Positions 7,389-15,429 are shown, counted from the stretch's first letter. The stretch is 64,000 nt of DNA from Pseudomonas frederiksbergensis (GCF_001952935.1 NZ_CP018319.1:3864001-3928000); one strand, 5' to 3'. Translations and numbers: made by a program. The notes: a model not told the origin generated them from the letters alone.

Positions 7389-10235
7389 TTAGCCCGCCAC
7401 CAACACCCGAATCGCTTCCAGTCGCAGCGCCGCTTTGTCGAGCATGGCCAGGCCTTGCTCGCGTTGCTTGCGCAAGGCGACCAGTTCGCTGTCGCGCACC
7501 GTCGGGTTGACCGCTTGCAACGCGGTCAGGCGCGCCAGTTCTTCGTCGGTGTCGGCGGCCAGGCGACGCTGTGCCTCAGCCACGCGCTCGGCGTGACGCG
7601 GGAAGATCTTCTCTTCGCCGGCGTTGATCCGTGGCGTCAGCTGATCGCGCTGGGCCTGGATGAACTTGTTGGCGCTGGCACGCGGCACGCTTTCCAGCTG
7701 ATCGTTTAGGGTTTCGAACGACACCCGGGCCGACAGGTCGTTGCCATTGGCATCGAGCAGGCAACGCAGGGCGGCCGGCGGCAGGTAACGGCCCAGTTGC
7801 AGCGAGCGCGGCGCAACCACTTCGCTGACGTAGAGCAGTTCGAGCAATACGGTGCCAGGCTTCAGCGCCTTGTTCTTGATCAGTGCCACGGCGGTATTGC
7901 CCATGGAACCGGACAAGACCAGGTCCATGCCGCCCTGAACCATCGGGTGTTCCCAGGTAATGAACTGCATGTCTTCGCGAGACAGCGCCTGATTGCGGTC
8001 GTACGTGATGGTCACGCCTTCGTCGTCGCCCAGCGGGAAGCTGGCGTCGAGCATTTTTTCGCTCGGCTTGAGGATCAGCGCGTTTTCCGAATGGTCTTCG
8101 CTGTCGATTCCGAAGGCGTCGAACAGGGTTTCCATGTAGATCGGCAGGGCGAACTGGTCGTCTTGCTCAAGGATGTCCTCGACCAGTGCATCACCTTCGC
8201 CAGCACCGCCGGAATTGAGTTCCAGCAAGCGGTCACGGCCGGTGTGCAGCTCGGCTTCCATGCGCTCGCGCTCGGCGCGGGCTTCGTCGATCAGCGCTTG
8301 CCACTCGCCGTCGTCGGCATTTTCCAGCAGCGGCAGCAGGCGCGGGCCGAACTGATGCTGCAGGGCGTTGCCGGTCGGGCAGGTATTGAGGAACGCGTTC
8401 AGCGCTTCGTGGTACCACTGGAACAGGCGCTGTTGCGGGCTGGTTTCCAGATACGGCACGTGCAGTTCGATGATGTGCTTCTGGCCGATCCGGTCCAGAC
8501 GACCGATACGCTGCTCCAGCAGGTCCGGGTGCGAAGGCAGATCGAACAGCACCAAGTGGTGCGAAAACTGGAAGTTACGACCTTCACTGCCGATTTCCGA
8601 GCAGATCAGCACTTGCGCGCCAAATTCTTCGTCGGCGAAGTAGGCGGCGGCGCGGTCACGCTCGAGGATGTTCATGCCTTCGTGGAAGACCGTGGCCGGG
8701 ATGCCGGAGCGCACGCGCAGGGCGTCTTCCAGGTCCATGGCGGTTTCGGCGTGGGCGCAGATCACCAGCACTTTGGTGCGCTTGAGCATCTTCAGTGTGT
8801 CGATCAGCCATTCGACGCGCGGGTCGAATTTCCACCAGCGTTCTTCTTCATTGGCGTCCGGCTGGGCCTGGAAACTGACTTCCGGGTACAGCTCGGCGTG
8901 ATCGCCCAGCGGCAGTTCGAGGTATTCGTCAGGGCAAGGCAGCGGATACGGATGCAGCTTGCGCTCCGGGAATCCCTGCACGGCGGCGCGGGTGTTGCGG
9001 AACAGCACACGGCCGGTGCCGTGGCGGTCGAGCAGTTCGCGGACCAGACGGGCGCTGGCTTCGATGTCGCCATCGTTGACGGCGGTCAGCAGCGCTTCGC
9101 CTTCGTTGCCGAGGAAACCGTGAATGGTCTTGTGCGCTTCAGGCGACAGGCGGCCCTTGTCCAGCAGCTCCTGAACGGCTTCGGCCACTGGGCGATAGTT
9201 TTCGCTCTCGGCGCGGAAGGCGTGCAAGTCATGGAAACGGTTCGGATCGAGCAGGCGCAGACGCGCAAAGTGGCTGTCCTGACCCAGTTGTTCCGGGGTC
9301 GCAGTCAACAGCAGGACGCCGGGAATGACTTCGGCCAGTTGTTCAACCAGCGAGTATTCAGGGCTGGCCTTGTCTTCATGCCAGACCAGGTGGTGCGCTT
9401 CGTCGACGACCATCAGGTCCCAACCGGCGGCGAACAGCGCGTCCTGGGCCTTCTCGTCTTCCACCAGCCATTCGAGTGCAACCAGCGCGAGTTGGGTGTC
9501 TTCGAATGGGTTGGCGGCATCGCTTTCGATGAAGCGTTCTTCGTCGAACAGCGCAACTTGCAGGTTGAAGCGGCGGCGCATCTCGACCAGCCACTGGTGC
9601 TGCAGGTTCTCCGGAACCAGGATCAGCACGCGGTTGGCGCGGCCCGAGAGCAGTTGGCGATGGATCACCAGACCGGCTTCGATGGTTTTACCCAGGCCCA
9701 CTTCGTCTGCCAGCAAAACCCGCGGTGCAATGCGGTCGGCGACTTCACGGGCGATGTGCAGCTGGTGCGCGATGGGTTGCGCACGCACGCCACCGAGGCC
9801 CCAAAGCGCGGACTGCAATTGGCGGCTGGTGTGTTCCAGGGTGTTGTATCGCAGGGAGAACCAGGCCAGCGGGTCGATCTGCCCGGCGAACAAACGATCG
9901 CTGGCCAGACGGAACTGGATGAAGTTCGACAGTTGGGTTTCCGGCAGGGTAACCACTTCGTTGTGCCCGTTGAGGCCGTGGTAAACCAGCAGGCCGTCGA
10001 CGTCGTCGACTTCTTGTACGGTCAGTTTCCAGCCTTCGAAGTGAGTGATCGAGTCACCCGGCGAAAACCGCACGCGGGTGAGGGGCGCATTCCGTAGCGC
10101 GTACTGGCGAGTCTCGCCAGTGGCCGGGTAGAGCACGGTCAACAAGCGGCCGTCCTGTGCCAGAACGGTGCCTAAACCCAGCTCGGCTTCGCTGTCACTG
10201 ATCCAGCGTTGCCCCGGTTGATACTGCTGCGCCAT
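7389..10235 (-). CDS. rapA: RNA polymerase-associated ATPase RapA (SWI2/SNF2 family)
   Basis: 948 residues (E. coli RapA is 968). RapA binds RNA polymerase and uses ATP to recycle stalled post-termination complexes. The N-terminal Tudor-like region begins RWISDSEAELGLG. The helicase core has Walker A DEVGLGKT, the DEAH box VVDEAHHL, motif III LLTATPEQLG, and the C-terminal helicase motifs GSEGRNFQF and RIGRLDRIGQ. All are intact. The large overlapping ORF on the other strand is a codon shadow. The gene stands alone, with the shared terminator at 7336-7364 downstream and a divergent small-gene region upstream. Confidence 0.97.
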   Translation of the reverse strand: MAQQYQPGQRWISDSEAELGLGTVLAQDGRLLTVLYPATGETRQYALRNAPLTRVRFSPGDSITHFEGWKLTVQEVDDVDGLLVYHGLNGHNEVVTLPETQLSNFIQFRLASDRLFAGQIDPLAWFSLRYNTLEHTSRQLQSALWGLGGVRAQPIAHQLHIAREVADRIAPRVLLADEVGLGKTIEAGLVIHRQLLSGRANRVLILVPENLQHQWLVEMRRRFNLQVALFDEERFIESDAANPFEDTQLALVALEWLVEDEKAQDALFAAGWDLMVVDEAHHLVWHEDKASPEYSLVEQLAEVIPGVLLLTATPEQLGQDSHFARLRLLDPNRFHDLHAFRAESENYRPVAEAVQELLDKGRLSPEAHKTIHGFLGNEGEALLTAVNDGDIEASARLVRELLDRHGTGRVLFRNTRAAVQGFPERKLHPYPLPCPDEYLELPLGDHAELYPEVSFQAQPDANEEERWWKFDPRVEWLIDTLKMLKRTKVLVICAHAETAMDLEDALRVRSGIPATVFHEGMNILERDRAAAYFADEEFGAQVLICSEIGSEGRNFQFSHHLVLFDLPSHPDLLEQRIGRLDRIGQKHIIELHVPYLETSPQQRLFQWYHEALNAFLNTCPTGNALQHQFGPRLLPLLENADDGEWQALIDEARAERERMEAELHTGRDRLLELNSGGAGEGDALVEDILEQDDQFALPIYMETLFDAFGIDSEDHSENALILKPSEKMLDASFPLGDDEGVTITYDRNQALSREDMQFITWEHPMVQGGMDLVLSGSMGNTAVALIKNKALKPGTVLLELLYVSEVVAPRSLQLGRYLPPAALRCLLDANGNDLSARVSFETLNDQLESVPRASANKFIQAQRDQLTPRINAGEEKIFPRHAERVAEAQRRLAADTDEELARLTALQAVNPTVRDSELVALRKQREQGLAMLDKAALRLEAIRVLVAG

Positions 10236-10402
10236 GCTGCCTGACTCCCACCTTGAAAAAGCGGGCTATCTTAACGGAATGAGGGCTTCAGGGCCAAAGG
10301 ACTCTCATAAAAACTCGCAGTCTTACGTTAGTCCAACGATGCAACGCTTGCAGGTCGGGGCACCTATTCGTGCCAAACGGGTCACAGTTTGCGACCGATG
10401 GC

Positions 10403-10429
10403 TCAAGTCGCCATCCCCGCAGCCGACAG
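10403..10429 (+). promoter_or_regulatory. Candidate sigma-28 (FliA) promoter
   Basis: TCAAGT at 10403-10408, 13 bases, then GCCGACAG at 10422-10429. Expressed as TCAA-N15-GCCGACAG, this fits the flagellar sigma-28 pattern TAAA-N15-GCCGATAA at 9 of 12 positions. The predicted start near 10436 leaves a short leader carrying AGGAG before ATG 10454. Found by eye only. Confidence 0.45.
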
Positions 10430-10453
10430 CCTGCTGACAGGAGACTAATAATT

Positions 10454-10795
10454 ATGCTGCCACCGATACTCCCCTTGAGTGCCGTGCCAATCACCTCACA
10501 GCAGGATCCGATTCGCCAACGGCCGGATATTCCACCCGTGGTGCCGGTGCAAGAAAGCTCCAACGAAAGCACCATCGACCTGCAACAGCGCGATCCGCAG
10601 GAGGCGGCGTTTCAGCTGCGCGAGGAACAGCGCCGCAAGCAGGAACAACAAAAGCGTCGCCGTGAAGCCGATGAAGATCCTGAAGAGCACCTGGCGATTC
10701 CCGGTGATGAGCTCAACGCCGACAATACCGTGCCGGTGGCGCCATTGATGGAAGATCAGCCACGGCAGGGGTTGTGGGTCGATATCCAGATTTGA
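10454..10795 (+). CDS. Small charged protein of unknown function
   Basis: 113 residues, with no domain I recognise. The N-terminus is Pro/Ile-rich (MLPPILPLSAVPI). Residues 40-75 are extremely charged, with Glu/Arg/Lys/Gln runs (EEQRRKQEQQKRRREADEDP) likely to form a helix. The C-terminus is acidic and Pro-rich. There is no signal peptide or membrane segment. AGGAG at 10439-10443 selects ATG 10454; an in-frame upstream ATG at 10370 would run through the promoter-like region and is unlikely. A sigma-28-like promoter immediately upstream suggests flagellar co-regulation, which is inference. Confidence 0.7.
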   Translation: MLPPILPLSAVPITSQQDPIRQRPDIPPVVPVQESSNESTIDLQQRDPQEAAFQLREEQRRKQEQQKRRREADEDPEEHLAIPGDELNADNTVPVAPLMEDQPRQGLWVDIQI

Positions 10796-10895
10796 GCTCA
10801 CGGCTGGTCAGCGCTGCCATCAGACCGCATTATTGGCACATCCCTGCCTGCACATACGGCAACTGAATTTCATTCCAAGCGATGCACTGAACACC

Positions 10896-11057
10896 ATGAG
10901 CCAAGACGACAAGCTGATCGACCTCAACGCCGAACGCGCCAAGCGGGTTCATGACCTTAATGAAAAGCGCCTGAACGAAGTGCGCCAGGCATTCGAGCAC
11001 GCCATGCCGTTGGGTAAAGCGAAGAAAAAGCCGAAGAACAAACCGAAAAAGCGTTGA
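10896..11057 (+). CDS. Small basic-tailed protein of unknown function
   Basis: 53 residues. An acidic and helical N-terminal part (MSQDDKLIDLNAERAKRVHD) is followed by a very lysine-rich tail (KAKKKPKNKPKKR), a composition seen in nucleic-acid-binding or ribosome-associated peptides. I recognise it only as a type of conserved Pseudomonas hypothetical protein. ATG 10896 is preferred because the residues encoded by the in-frame extension to 10833 look non-conserved in character. The Shine-Dalgarno is weak. It lies 100 bases after the preceding small gene and may be co-transcribed. Confidence 0.6.
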   Translation: MSQDDKLIDLNAERAKRVHDLNEKRLNEVRQAFEHAMPLGKAKKKPKNKPKKR

Positions 11058-11122
11058 AACACCCTGCATTGATTGATGCAGGTCAGTTATTTCCCCTCCT
11101 TTACGCCCAGTCTCGGGCGACA

Positions 11123-11136
11123 TTGATCCCGGTCAA
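11123..11136 (+). promoter_or_regulatory. Anr/Fnr box
   Basis: TTGATCCCGGTCAA matches the Anr/Fnr consensus TTGAT-N4-ATCAA at 9 of 10 defined bases. Its centre is 72 bases before the ATG at 11202. If it acts at -41.5, transcription would start near 11171, in front of the strong ribosome-binding site of the 37-residue gene. Confidence 0.6.
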
Positions 11137-11201
11137 TTTCTTCTCCTGCCTGATTGGTTAACTTAGCCCCATCGCAACAAGGCAATTGCAGGAGGCCAGT
11201 C

Positions 11202-11315
11202 ATGTTTTTCGACAACGTGGTGATCGCCGGAGTGCTGACAGTCGGCCTCATGGTTCTGTTTTTTGCAGGGTTTGGATTTTTTATCTGGAAGGATTCGCAT
11301 AAGCGCAAGCCGTAG
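11202..11315 (+). CDS. 37-residue single-pass membrane peptide
   Basis: Encodes a 37-residue peptide starting MFFDNVVIAG, with one long hydrophobic helix (about residues 5-29) ending FGFFIWKD and a basic tail HKRKP. This implies N-out/C-in insertion in the inner membrane. GCAGGAGG at 11187-11194 gives an excellent ribosome-binding site, and a strong terminator follows at 11351-11376, so this is a complete small transcription unit. The Anr/Fnr box upstream predicts induction at low oxygen. By size and layout it resembles small accessory subunits of terminal oxidases (CcoQ, CydX type), but no residue proves that and no oxidase gene is nearby. Confidence 0.72.
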   Translation: MFFDNVVIAGVLTVGLMVLFFAGFGFFIWKDSHKRKP

Positions 11316-11350
11316 ATCTTTCTGGAAGCAATGAGCACGCAAGGCATTTT

Positions 11351-11376
11351 GGGCAACTTCGGTTGCCCTTTTTTTT
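11351..11376 (+). terminator. Rho-independent terminator of the 37-residue gene
   Basis: GGGCAAC-TTCG-GTTGCCC stem-loop with a stable UUCG tetraloop, followed by eight T residues. Confidence 0.92.
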
Positions 11377-11390
11377 GTCTGCGATTTATT

Positions 11391-11503
11391 GATCGTTCCC
11401 ATGCTCTGCGTGGGAATGCAGCCCGGGACGCTCCGCGTCCCTTTCGAGAGCTGGAACGCGGAGCGTCCCTTGAGGCATTCCCACGCAGAGCGTGGGAACG
11501 ATC
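11391..11503. repeat. 113-bp long palindromic repeat
   Basis: Same family as 7209-7321, in opposite orientation and nearly identical in sequence. It sits between the terminator of the 37-residue gene and the terminator of pitA. Confidence 0.92.
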
Positions 11504-11534
11504 TATGTGGTGTTTTGAGTTTCCGGCGGGCAAT

Positions 11535-11568
11535 AAAAAGGCGCGAACCTCACGGAACGCGCCTTTTT
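11535..11568. terminator. Terminator downstream of the Pit transporter
   Basis: Perfect 11-bp inverted repeat AAAAAGGCGCG / CGCGCCTTTTT with a 12-base loop. It works as a rho-independent terminator for the leftward pit gene, 16 bases after its stop. Confidence 0.88.
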
Positions 11569-11583
11569 CGTTGCAGCGATGTA

Positions 11584-13059
11584 TCAGCTGCCCAGTGCCT
11601 TCGACGCCAGCCAGAACAGGCCGGCCGACAGGGTCACTGTGGCTGGCAGGGTCAGGACCCAGGCCAGCAGGATGGTTTTGACGGTGCCACCTTGCAGGCC
11701 GCTTTTATTGGCGACCATGGTGCCGGCCACGCCCGAGGACAGCACGTGGGTGGTGGAAACCGGCAGGCTGAAGATGTTCGCCATGCCGATCAGGCTCGCG
11801 GTCGTGATCTGTGCCGACATGCCTTGGGAGTAAGTCATGCCCTGCTTGCCGATCTTCTCGCCGATGGTCAGCACCACGCGCTTCCAGCCCACCATGGTAC
11901 CCAGGCCGAGGGCCAGGGCGACTGCCAGGATCACCCAGAACGGAGCGTATTCGGTGGTAGTGGTCAGGTCTTTGCGCAGCTTGTCCAGGTCAGCCTTTTC
12001 ACGGGCAGCGAGACCAGGCAGCTTGCTGACTTTCTTCGCCGTGTCGTCCAGGCAGAGCAGGTAGCGACGCACTTCGATGCGGCTTTCCGACGGCAGCGAG
12101 TGGTAGTCCGCTACACCTTTAAGGGTGCCGAGCAGGGCGGTAATGGTCGGTTCGGTCTGTTGCGGGTTGCAACGGAATTTCTCCGGCAGATCGCCTTCCA
12201 CGCTTTTGCCCAGGGCCAGGAACTCACCCAGCGTATCGGCATTGCGCTTGTAGAACTGGCTCAGGTGCAGGGTCGCGTCGCGAGTCCGTTCGATCTGGTA
12301 AGTCGTGCTGCCCAGGTCGAGTACGAACTGTGCCGGCACGATACCGATCAGCACCAGCATGATCAGGCCGATACCTTTCTGGCCATCGTTGGAACCGTGC
12401 ACGAAGCTCACGGCCATGGCCGAGATAACCAGTACCAGGCGGTTCCAGAACGGCGGGTGTTTCTTGTCATCGATCTTGCGGCGCTGCTCCGGTGTCTTGT
12501 GCATCTTCGACAGCGGACGCCACCATTTAAGGCCGATCAATATCAGAGCTGCGACCAGGAAGCCCGCCATTGGCGAGAATACCAGGGACGCTCCGATATC
12601 AATTGCCTTCTGCCAGTTCACGCCATCAGCCAACGGAATCTCGTTGATCAAGGCGTTGGCAAGGCCGACACCGAGGATCGACCCGATCAGCGTATGGGAG
12701 CTGGAAGCCGGGATACCGAAGTACCAGGTGCCCAGGTTCCAGGTGATAGCGGCGGCGAGCAGCGAGAACACCATGGCCAGCCCGTGACCGGTGTTCACAT
12801 TGATCAGCAGTTCTACCGGTAGCAGGTGGACGATGGCATACGCCACGCCGACACCGCCCAGCAGCACGCCGAGAAAGTTGAACACACCGGAAAAGAACAC
12901 CGCCAGATGGGGCGGCATGGCTTTGGTGTAGATAACAGTGGCCACCGCGTTAGCGGTGTCATGAAAGCCGTTGATGAACTCGAAGGCGAGGACAAAGGCC
13001 AGGGCGAGCAAGAGGCTCACAAGCACCCAAGCATCTAGTCCGCTGAATAAATCGATCAT
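11584..13059 (-). CDS. pitA: Low-affinity inorganic phosphate transporter, Pit family
   Basis: 491-residue inner-membrane protein. PitA co-transports divalent-metal phosphate with protons. The two internal PD001131-type repeats are visible as FINGFHDTANAVATVIYT in the first half and VSFVHGSNDGQKGIGL in the second, each with the conserved HD or ND pair. About ten hydrophobic segments surround a central soluble loop (residues ~200-330), and the length fits PitA (499 in E. coli). A -10-like CATAAT (complement of 13093-13098) lies ~35 bases upstream of the ATG. Unlike many pit loci, no DUF47 (phoU-like) partner gene is adjacent. Confidence 0.93.
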   Translation of the reverse strand: MIDLFSGLDAWVLVSLLLALAFVLAFEFINGFHDTANAVATVIYTKAMPPHLAVFFSGVFNFLGVLLGGVGVAYAIVHLLPVELLINVNTGHGLAMVFSLLAAAITWNLGTWYFGIPASSSHTLIGSILGVGLANALINEIPLADGVNWQKAIDIGASLVFSPMAGFLVAALILIGLKWWRPLSKMHKTPEQRRKIDDKKHPPFWNRLVLVISAMAVSFVHGSNDGQKGIGLIMLVLIGIVPAQFVLDLGSTTYQIERTRDATLHLSQFYKRNADTLGEFLALGKSVEGDLPEKFRCNPQQTEPTITALLGTLKGVADYHSLPSESRIEVRRYLLCLDDTAKKVSKLPGLAAREKADLDKLRKDLTTTTEYAPFWVILAVALALGLGTMVGWKRVVLTIGEKIGKQGMTYSQGMSAQITTASLIGMANIFSLPVSTTHVLSSGVAGTMVANKSGLQGGTVKTILLAWVLTLPATVTLSAGLFWLASKALGS

Positions 13060-13435
13060 GAAGGTTTTCTGACCCGGTCGTAAGGGGGCGCGATTATGCC
13101 AGAAAAGACTGCTAATCGATGCACTAGGTGCTCATCGGTAACATTCTTCAACGAATTAATTTGCGGCAACAGCCCAAGCCCCAGGTTTTTACTGGGTTTT
13201 GCAAGTCATTGAATTTCTTTGAAAAGACCGCAGCCACACGGCGTTCTCTCGTAAGAGCACGAGGTTTTAACGCTTGTGTGAAATTTCTGAAAAGAGGGCC
13301 AGACATGCGCCATTTACCTCATCCGGTGGGTGAGGTGGCCGCTGCCCGCTGGTAGCGGGCGCGAAAGGCGTCATCGATACATCCCGCTTTTAACGGGTGC
13401 AGATGCAGACCCTTGTAAGGATTCAGGCCGAGGGC
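13060..13435. other. Intergenic region with three stem-loops
   Basis: No convincing gene. It contains the leftward pit promoter (CATAAT complement at 13093-13098). Between 13313 and 13400 it has three consecutive short hairpins: CCTCATC/GGTGAGG, GCCCGCT/AGCGGGC and CCCG/CGGG. None has an obvious T tract. This could be a small RNA or decaying repeat material; I cannot tell. Confidence 0.4.
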
Positions 13436-13636
13436 TCATGGCTCCTCGGCTTTGAGTTCCTTTTCCATTTTCTGCAATTCTTGAGTGAAAGCCTGATCCT
13501 GAACGGTGGCGCGTTTACGCCAGGGTTTGCGTTCCGGTTCGGGCTGAGCGGCGTAGGTGGTGACTTCCCCGCCGTAAACTTCCTTGTAACGTTGTTCCTG
13601 GCGCTCAAGTTCCGCGCGCAGTTCGTCTTTCGTCAC
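13436..13636 (-). CDS. Small charged coiled-coil-like protein
   Basis: 66 residues starting at GTG (MTKDELRAELERQEQRYKEV...), nearly all charged and helical, with a short KPWRKR basic patch and an acidic end. There is no known domain. The GTG overlaps the TGA of an upstream 59-residue ORF (GTGA), and AGGTAG lies 9 bases upstream, so the pair is probably translationally coupled. A hairpin (GCCGAGG.../...CCTCGGC) overlaps the stop codon. Confidence 0.65.
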   Translation of the reverse strand: MTKDELRAELERQEQRYKEVYGGEVTTYAAQPEPERKPWRKRATVQDQAFTQELQKMEKELKAEEP

Positions 13637-13812
13637 AGTGCTACCTGATTGAGTTGAGATAAATTCTGGTGAAACGACTGCATCAAATGTATTTGATCAC
13701 GCTCGTCGAATGGAACAAGGCCCGTGAAGGCATCATTTTTTACGGCGTTGCGATCAATTACTTCCATGTTGCAGGCGGCCACGGCACCAGAGATAAACAG
13801 CTGACGTAGCAT
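13633..13812 (-). CDS. Small ORF coupled to the downstream 66-residue gene
   Basis: 59 residues beginning MLRQLFISGA and ending LSQLNQVAL. AGGAAA lies 6 bases before the ATG, and the TGA overlaps the GTG start of the next gene by three bases. I recognise no domain; a short hydrophobic N-terminus is followed by a polar helix. An internal ATG (13767) could give a 44-residue version. It is supported only by the ribosome-binding site and the overlap. Confidence 0.45.
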   Translation of the reverse strand: MLRQLFISGAVAACNMEVIDRNAVKNDAFTGLVPFDERDQIHLMQSFHQNLSQLNQVAL

Positions 13813-14306
13813 CAGTTTCCTGTTTCAGCGAACACCTGGCGACGCATTTGAAATGAGTATCAGGTGGTTGCTGAGGGCAACGGCGATGGAACATCGCGCT
13901 ACCGGGTGGCGGAATCGGCAAGTAAAAACCGGTTACCACTGAATTTCATTATAGCGGTCGATCTGAAGAACACTATCGCCAAGGAGTTAAAAGTAGGTCT
14001 TGATGTGTGATTGTTTTGTTACTCACAACTTTATGCGGCTAACTAGGTGGCTCTGCCGCCCGGCGTTACAGTGATGTCTTTTCTGGCGCCATGAAGTCGA
14101 ACAAGTTAGGACAATTACATCGACCCTTTTAGTCAGCGTCACAGCCAGTGTAAAAACAGGTGCAAGCCCGTTCACTATTCGGGCTGATCCGATTGCGATT
14201 ATCGGTCGACGGTTCGATAATCGAACAGTCTTGCCTGTCCGGGGTTGTGTGAGGGACCGGCTGCCGCTTGTAATAGCCGCTGAACCGTGTGGGAAAAGGA
14301 CCTTAT
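13813..14306. other. 494-base region upstream of pcaR
   Basis: No believable gene. It contains the leader of the leftward small ORF pair, an AGCCCG/CGGGCT inverted repeat at 14165-14185, and the PcaR-like palindrome at 14212-14226 in front of pcaR. Confidence 0.5.
14212..14226 (+). promoter_or_regulatory. PcaR-type operator upstream of pcaR
   Basis: GTTCGATAATCGAAC is a perfect palindrome around its central base and agrees with the GTTCGATAATCGCAC-type site known for PcaR/PcaU/PobR regulators. Its position before pcaR suggests autoregulation. Confidence 0.7.
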
Positions 14307-15149
14307 ATGAACGATCAAATGCGCAATTCCTTCGCTTCAGTGGCGCCGCCGATCGTTGCCTCGCCCGCCAAGCGGATCCAGGCACTGACCGGCGACCCGG
14401 ATTTCATGACATCCCTGGCTCGAGGCCTGGCCGTGGTGCAAGCGTTCCAGGAGCGTAAACGTCACCTCACCATCGCCCAGATCAGCCACCGTACGGAAAT
14501 TCCCCGCGCCGCTGTGCGACGTTGCCTACACACGCTGATCAAACTCGGCTACGCCACCACCGACGGTCGAACCTATTCGCTGCTGCCTAAAGTGCTGACC
14601 CTTGGCCATGCCTACGTGTCCTCGACGCCCTTGGCGGTTTCCGCACAGCCCTATCTGGACCGCATGAGCGAACAACTTCATGAAGCCTGCAACATGGCCA
14701 CTCTGGAAGGCGATGACATCTTGTACATCGCTCGTTCGGCCACCACCCAGCGACTGATTTCCGTCGATCTGTCGGTCGGTGGACGACTGCCTGCCTATTG
14801 CACTTCGATGGGTCGGATTCTTCTCGCGGCGCTGGACGATACATCACTGGGCGAGTACCTCGACCATGCCGAGCTGCAAGCCAAGACCAGCCGAACCTTG
14901 CACACCCCCGAGGCGTTGCTCGAATGCCTGCAAGAGGTGCGGCAGCAAGGCTGGTGCATCGTCGATCAGGAACTGGAACAAGGTTTGCGCTCGATTGCCG
15001 TTCCGGTGTACGACGCTTCCGGCCAAGTGGTCGCGGCGCTCAATGTCAGTACCCACGCCGGCCGAGTCAGCCGCAATGAGCTGGAACAACGTTTCCTGCC
15101 CGGCCTTCTAAGCGCGAGCCGCGACCTCAGCGCGCAACTCTTTGCCTAA
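14307..15149 (+). CDS. pcaR: Beta-ketoadipate pathway regulator PcaR (IclR family)
   Basis: 280 residues. The N-terminal winged helix-turn-helix (about residues 35-95) contains LARGLAVVQAF and ISHRTEIPRAAVRRCLHTL. The C-terminal IclR effector domain has YCTSMGRILLA and a long GWCIVDQELEQGLRSIAVPV motif. PcaR binds beta-ketoadipate and activates pca operons. AAAAGGA at 14294-14300 supports ATG 14307 rather than an upstream in-frame GTG (14289). It heads the complete pca cluster and is flanked on both sides by PcaR-like operators. Confidence 0.95.
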   Translation: MNDQMRNSFASVAPPIVASPAKRIQALTGDPDFMTSLARGLAVVQAFQERKRHLTIAQISHRTEIPRAAVRRCLHTLIKLGYATTDGRTYSLLPKVLTLGHAYVSSTPLAVSAQPYLDRMSEQLHEACNMATLEGDDILYIARSATTQRLISVDLSVGGRLPAYCTSMGRILLAALDDTSLGEYLDHAELQAKTSRTLHTPEALLECLQEVRQQGWCIVDQELEQGLRSIAVPVYDASGQVVAALNVSTHAGRVSRNELEQRFLPGLLSASRDLSAQLFA

Positions 15150-15152
15150 GCT

Positions 15153-15185
15153 GTTCGATAAACGCACAGAGTCGCGTTTATCGAA
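15153..15185 (+). promoter_or_regulatory. PcaR-type operator between pcaR and pcaK
   Basis: The 12-bp inverted repeat TTCGATAAACGC / GCGTTTATCGAA, separated by 8 bases, matches the half-sites of the other two PcaR-like operators. It starts just after the pcaR stop and likely controls pcaK. Confidence 0.65.
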
Positions 15186-15270
15186 TTGACGCTCTTTCCC
15201 TTGGCTCATTAATGTCGCGGCAGCGTCATCCGGCGCTGCTGTTCTCGCTCCATTGCCGAGCGAGGCCCCC

Positions 15271-15278
15271 AATAATAA
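15271..15278 (+). promoter_or_regulatory. A-rich Crc/Hfq-type motif in the pcaK leader
   Basis: AATAATAA (AAnAAnAA) directly precedes a GAGAAGAGG ribosome-binding site and the ATG of a 20-codon ORF at 15297. The layout is the same as at the MFS gene start at 5858. Confidence 0.4.
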
Positions 15279-15296
15279 TGAGAAGAGGCACCTCCC

Positions 15297-15359
15297 ATGC
15301 GTACGTTTCCCGACTGTCGCTGTTCCCATCGGTTTCTCTGCCGGAACAGCATCGTCTGA
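15297..15359 (+). other. Candidate 20-codon leader ORF upstream of pcaK
   Basis: ATG with a good ribosome-binding site (GAGAAGAGG at 15280-15288) encodes MRTFPDCRCSHRFLCRNSIV, then TGA, 80 bases before pcaK and in a different frame. It has three Cys and five Arg. Translation is suggested by the upstream A-rich motif and spacing; a regulatory leader role is speculation. Confidence 0.3.
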
Positions 15360-15429
15360 TCGCGATACCCCTTTTCTTGTGACAGCGCCAGCCTCGGCTG
15401 CCACCTGTCCGACTGCGTTCTTTGCGTGG

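Noticed and set aside
7797..10097. 766-codon open frame opposite rapA
   Set aside because: Composition (Gln/Val/Arg/His-rich without domains) and exact antisense overlap with rapA show it is a codon-bias shadow of a high-G+C gene.
11087..11533. 148-codon frame across the repeat at 11391
   Set aside because: Its N-terminal part is the translation of the long palindrome (same SHALRGNA-type peptide appears at other copies); not a protein family.
13128..13355. 75-codon frame upstream of pit
   Set aside because: No ribosome-binding site, and it lies over the hairpins and the leftward pit promoter region.
13754..13939. 61-codon minus-strand frame upstream of the small ORF pair
   Set aside because: No Shine-Dalgarno, and the coupled 59-codon frame in another phase has better start and overlap evidence.
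14023..14385. 120-codon minus-strand frame over the pcaR start
   Set aside because: It covers the PcaR-like operator and the start of pcaR and has no family resemblance.
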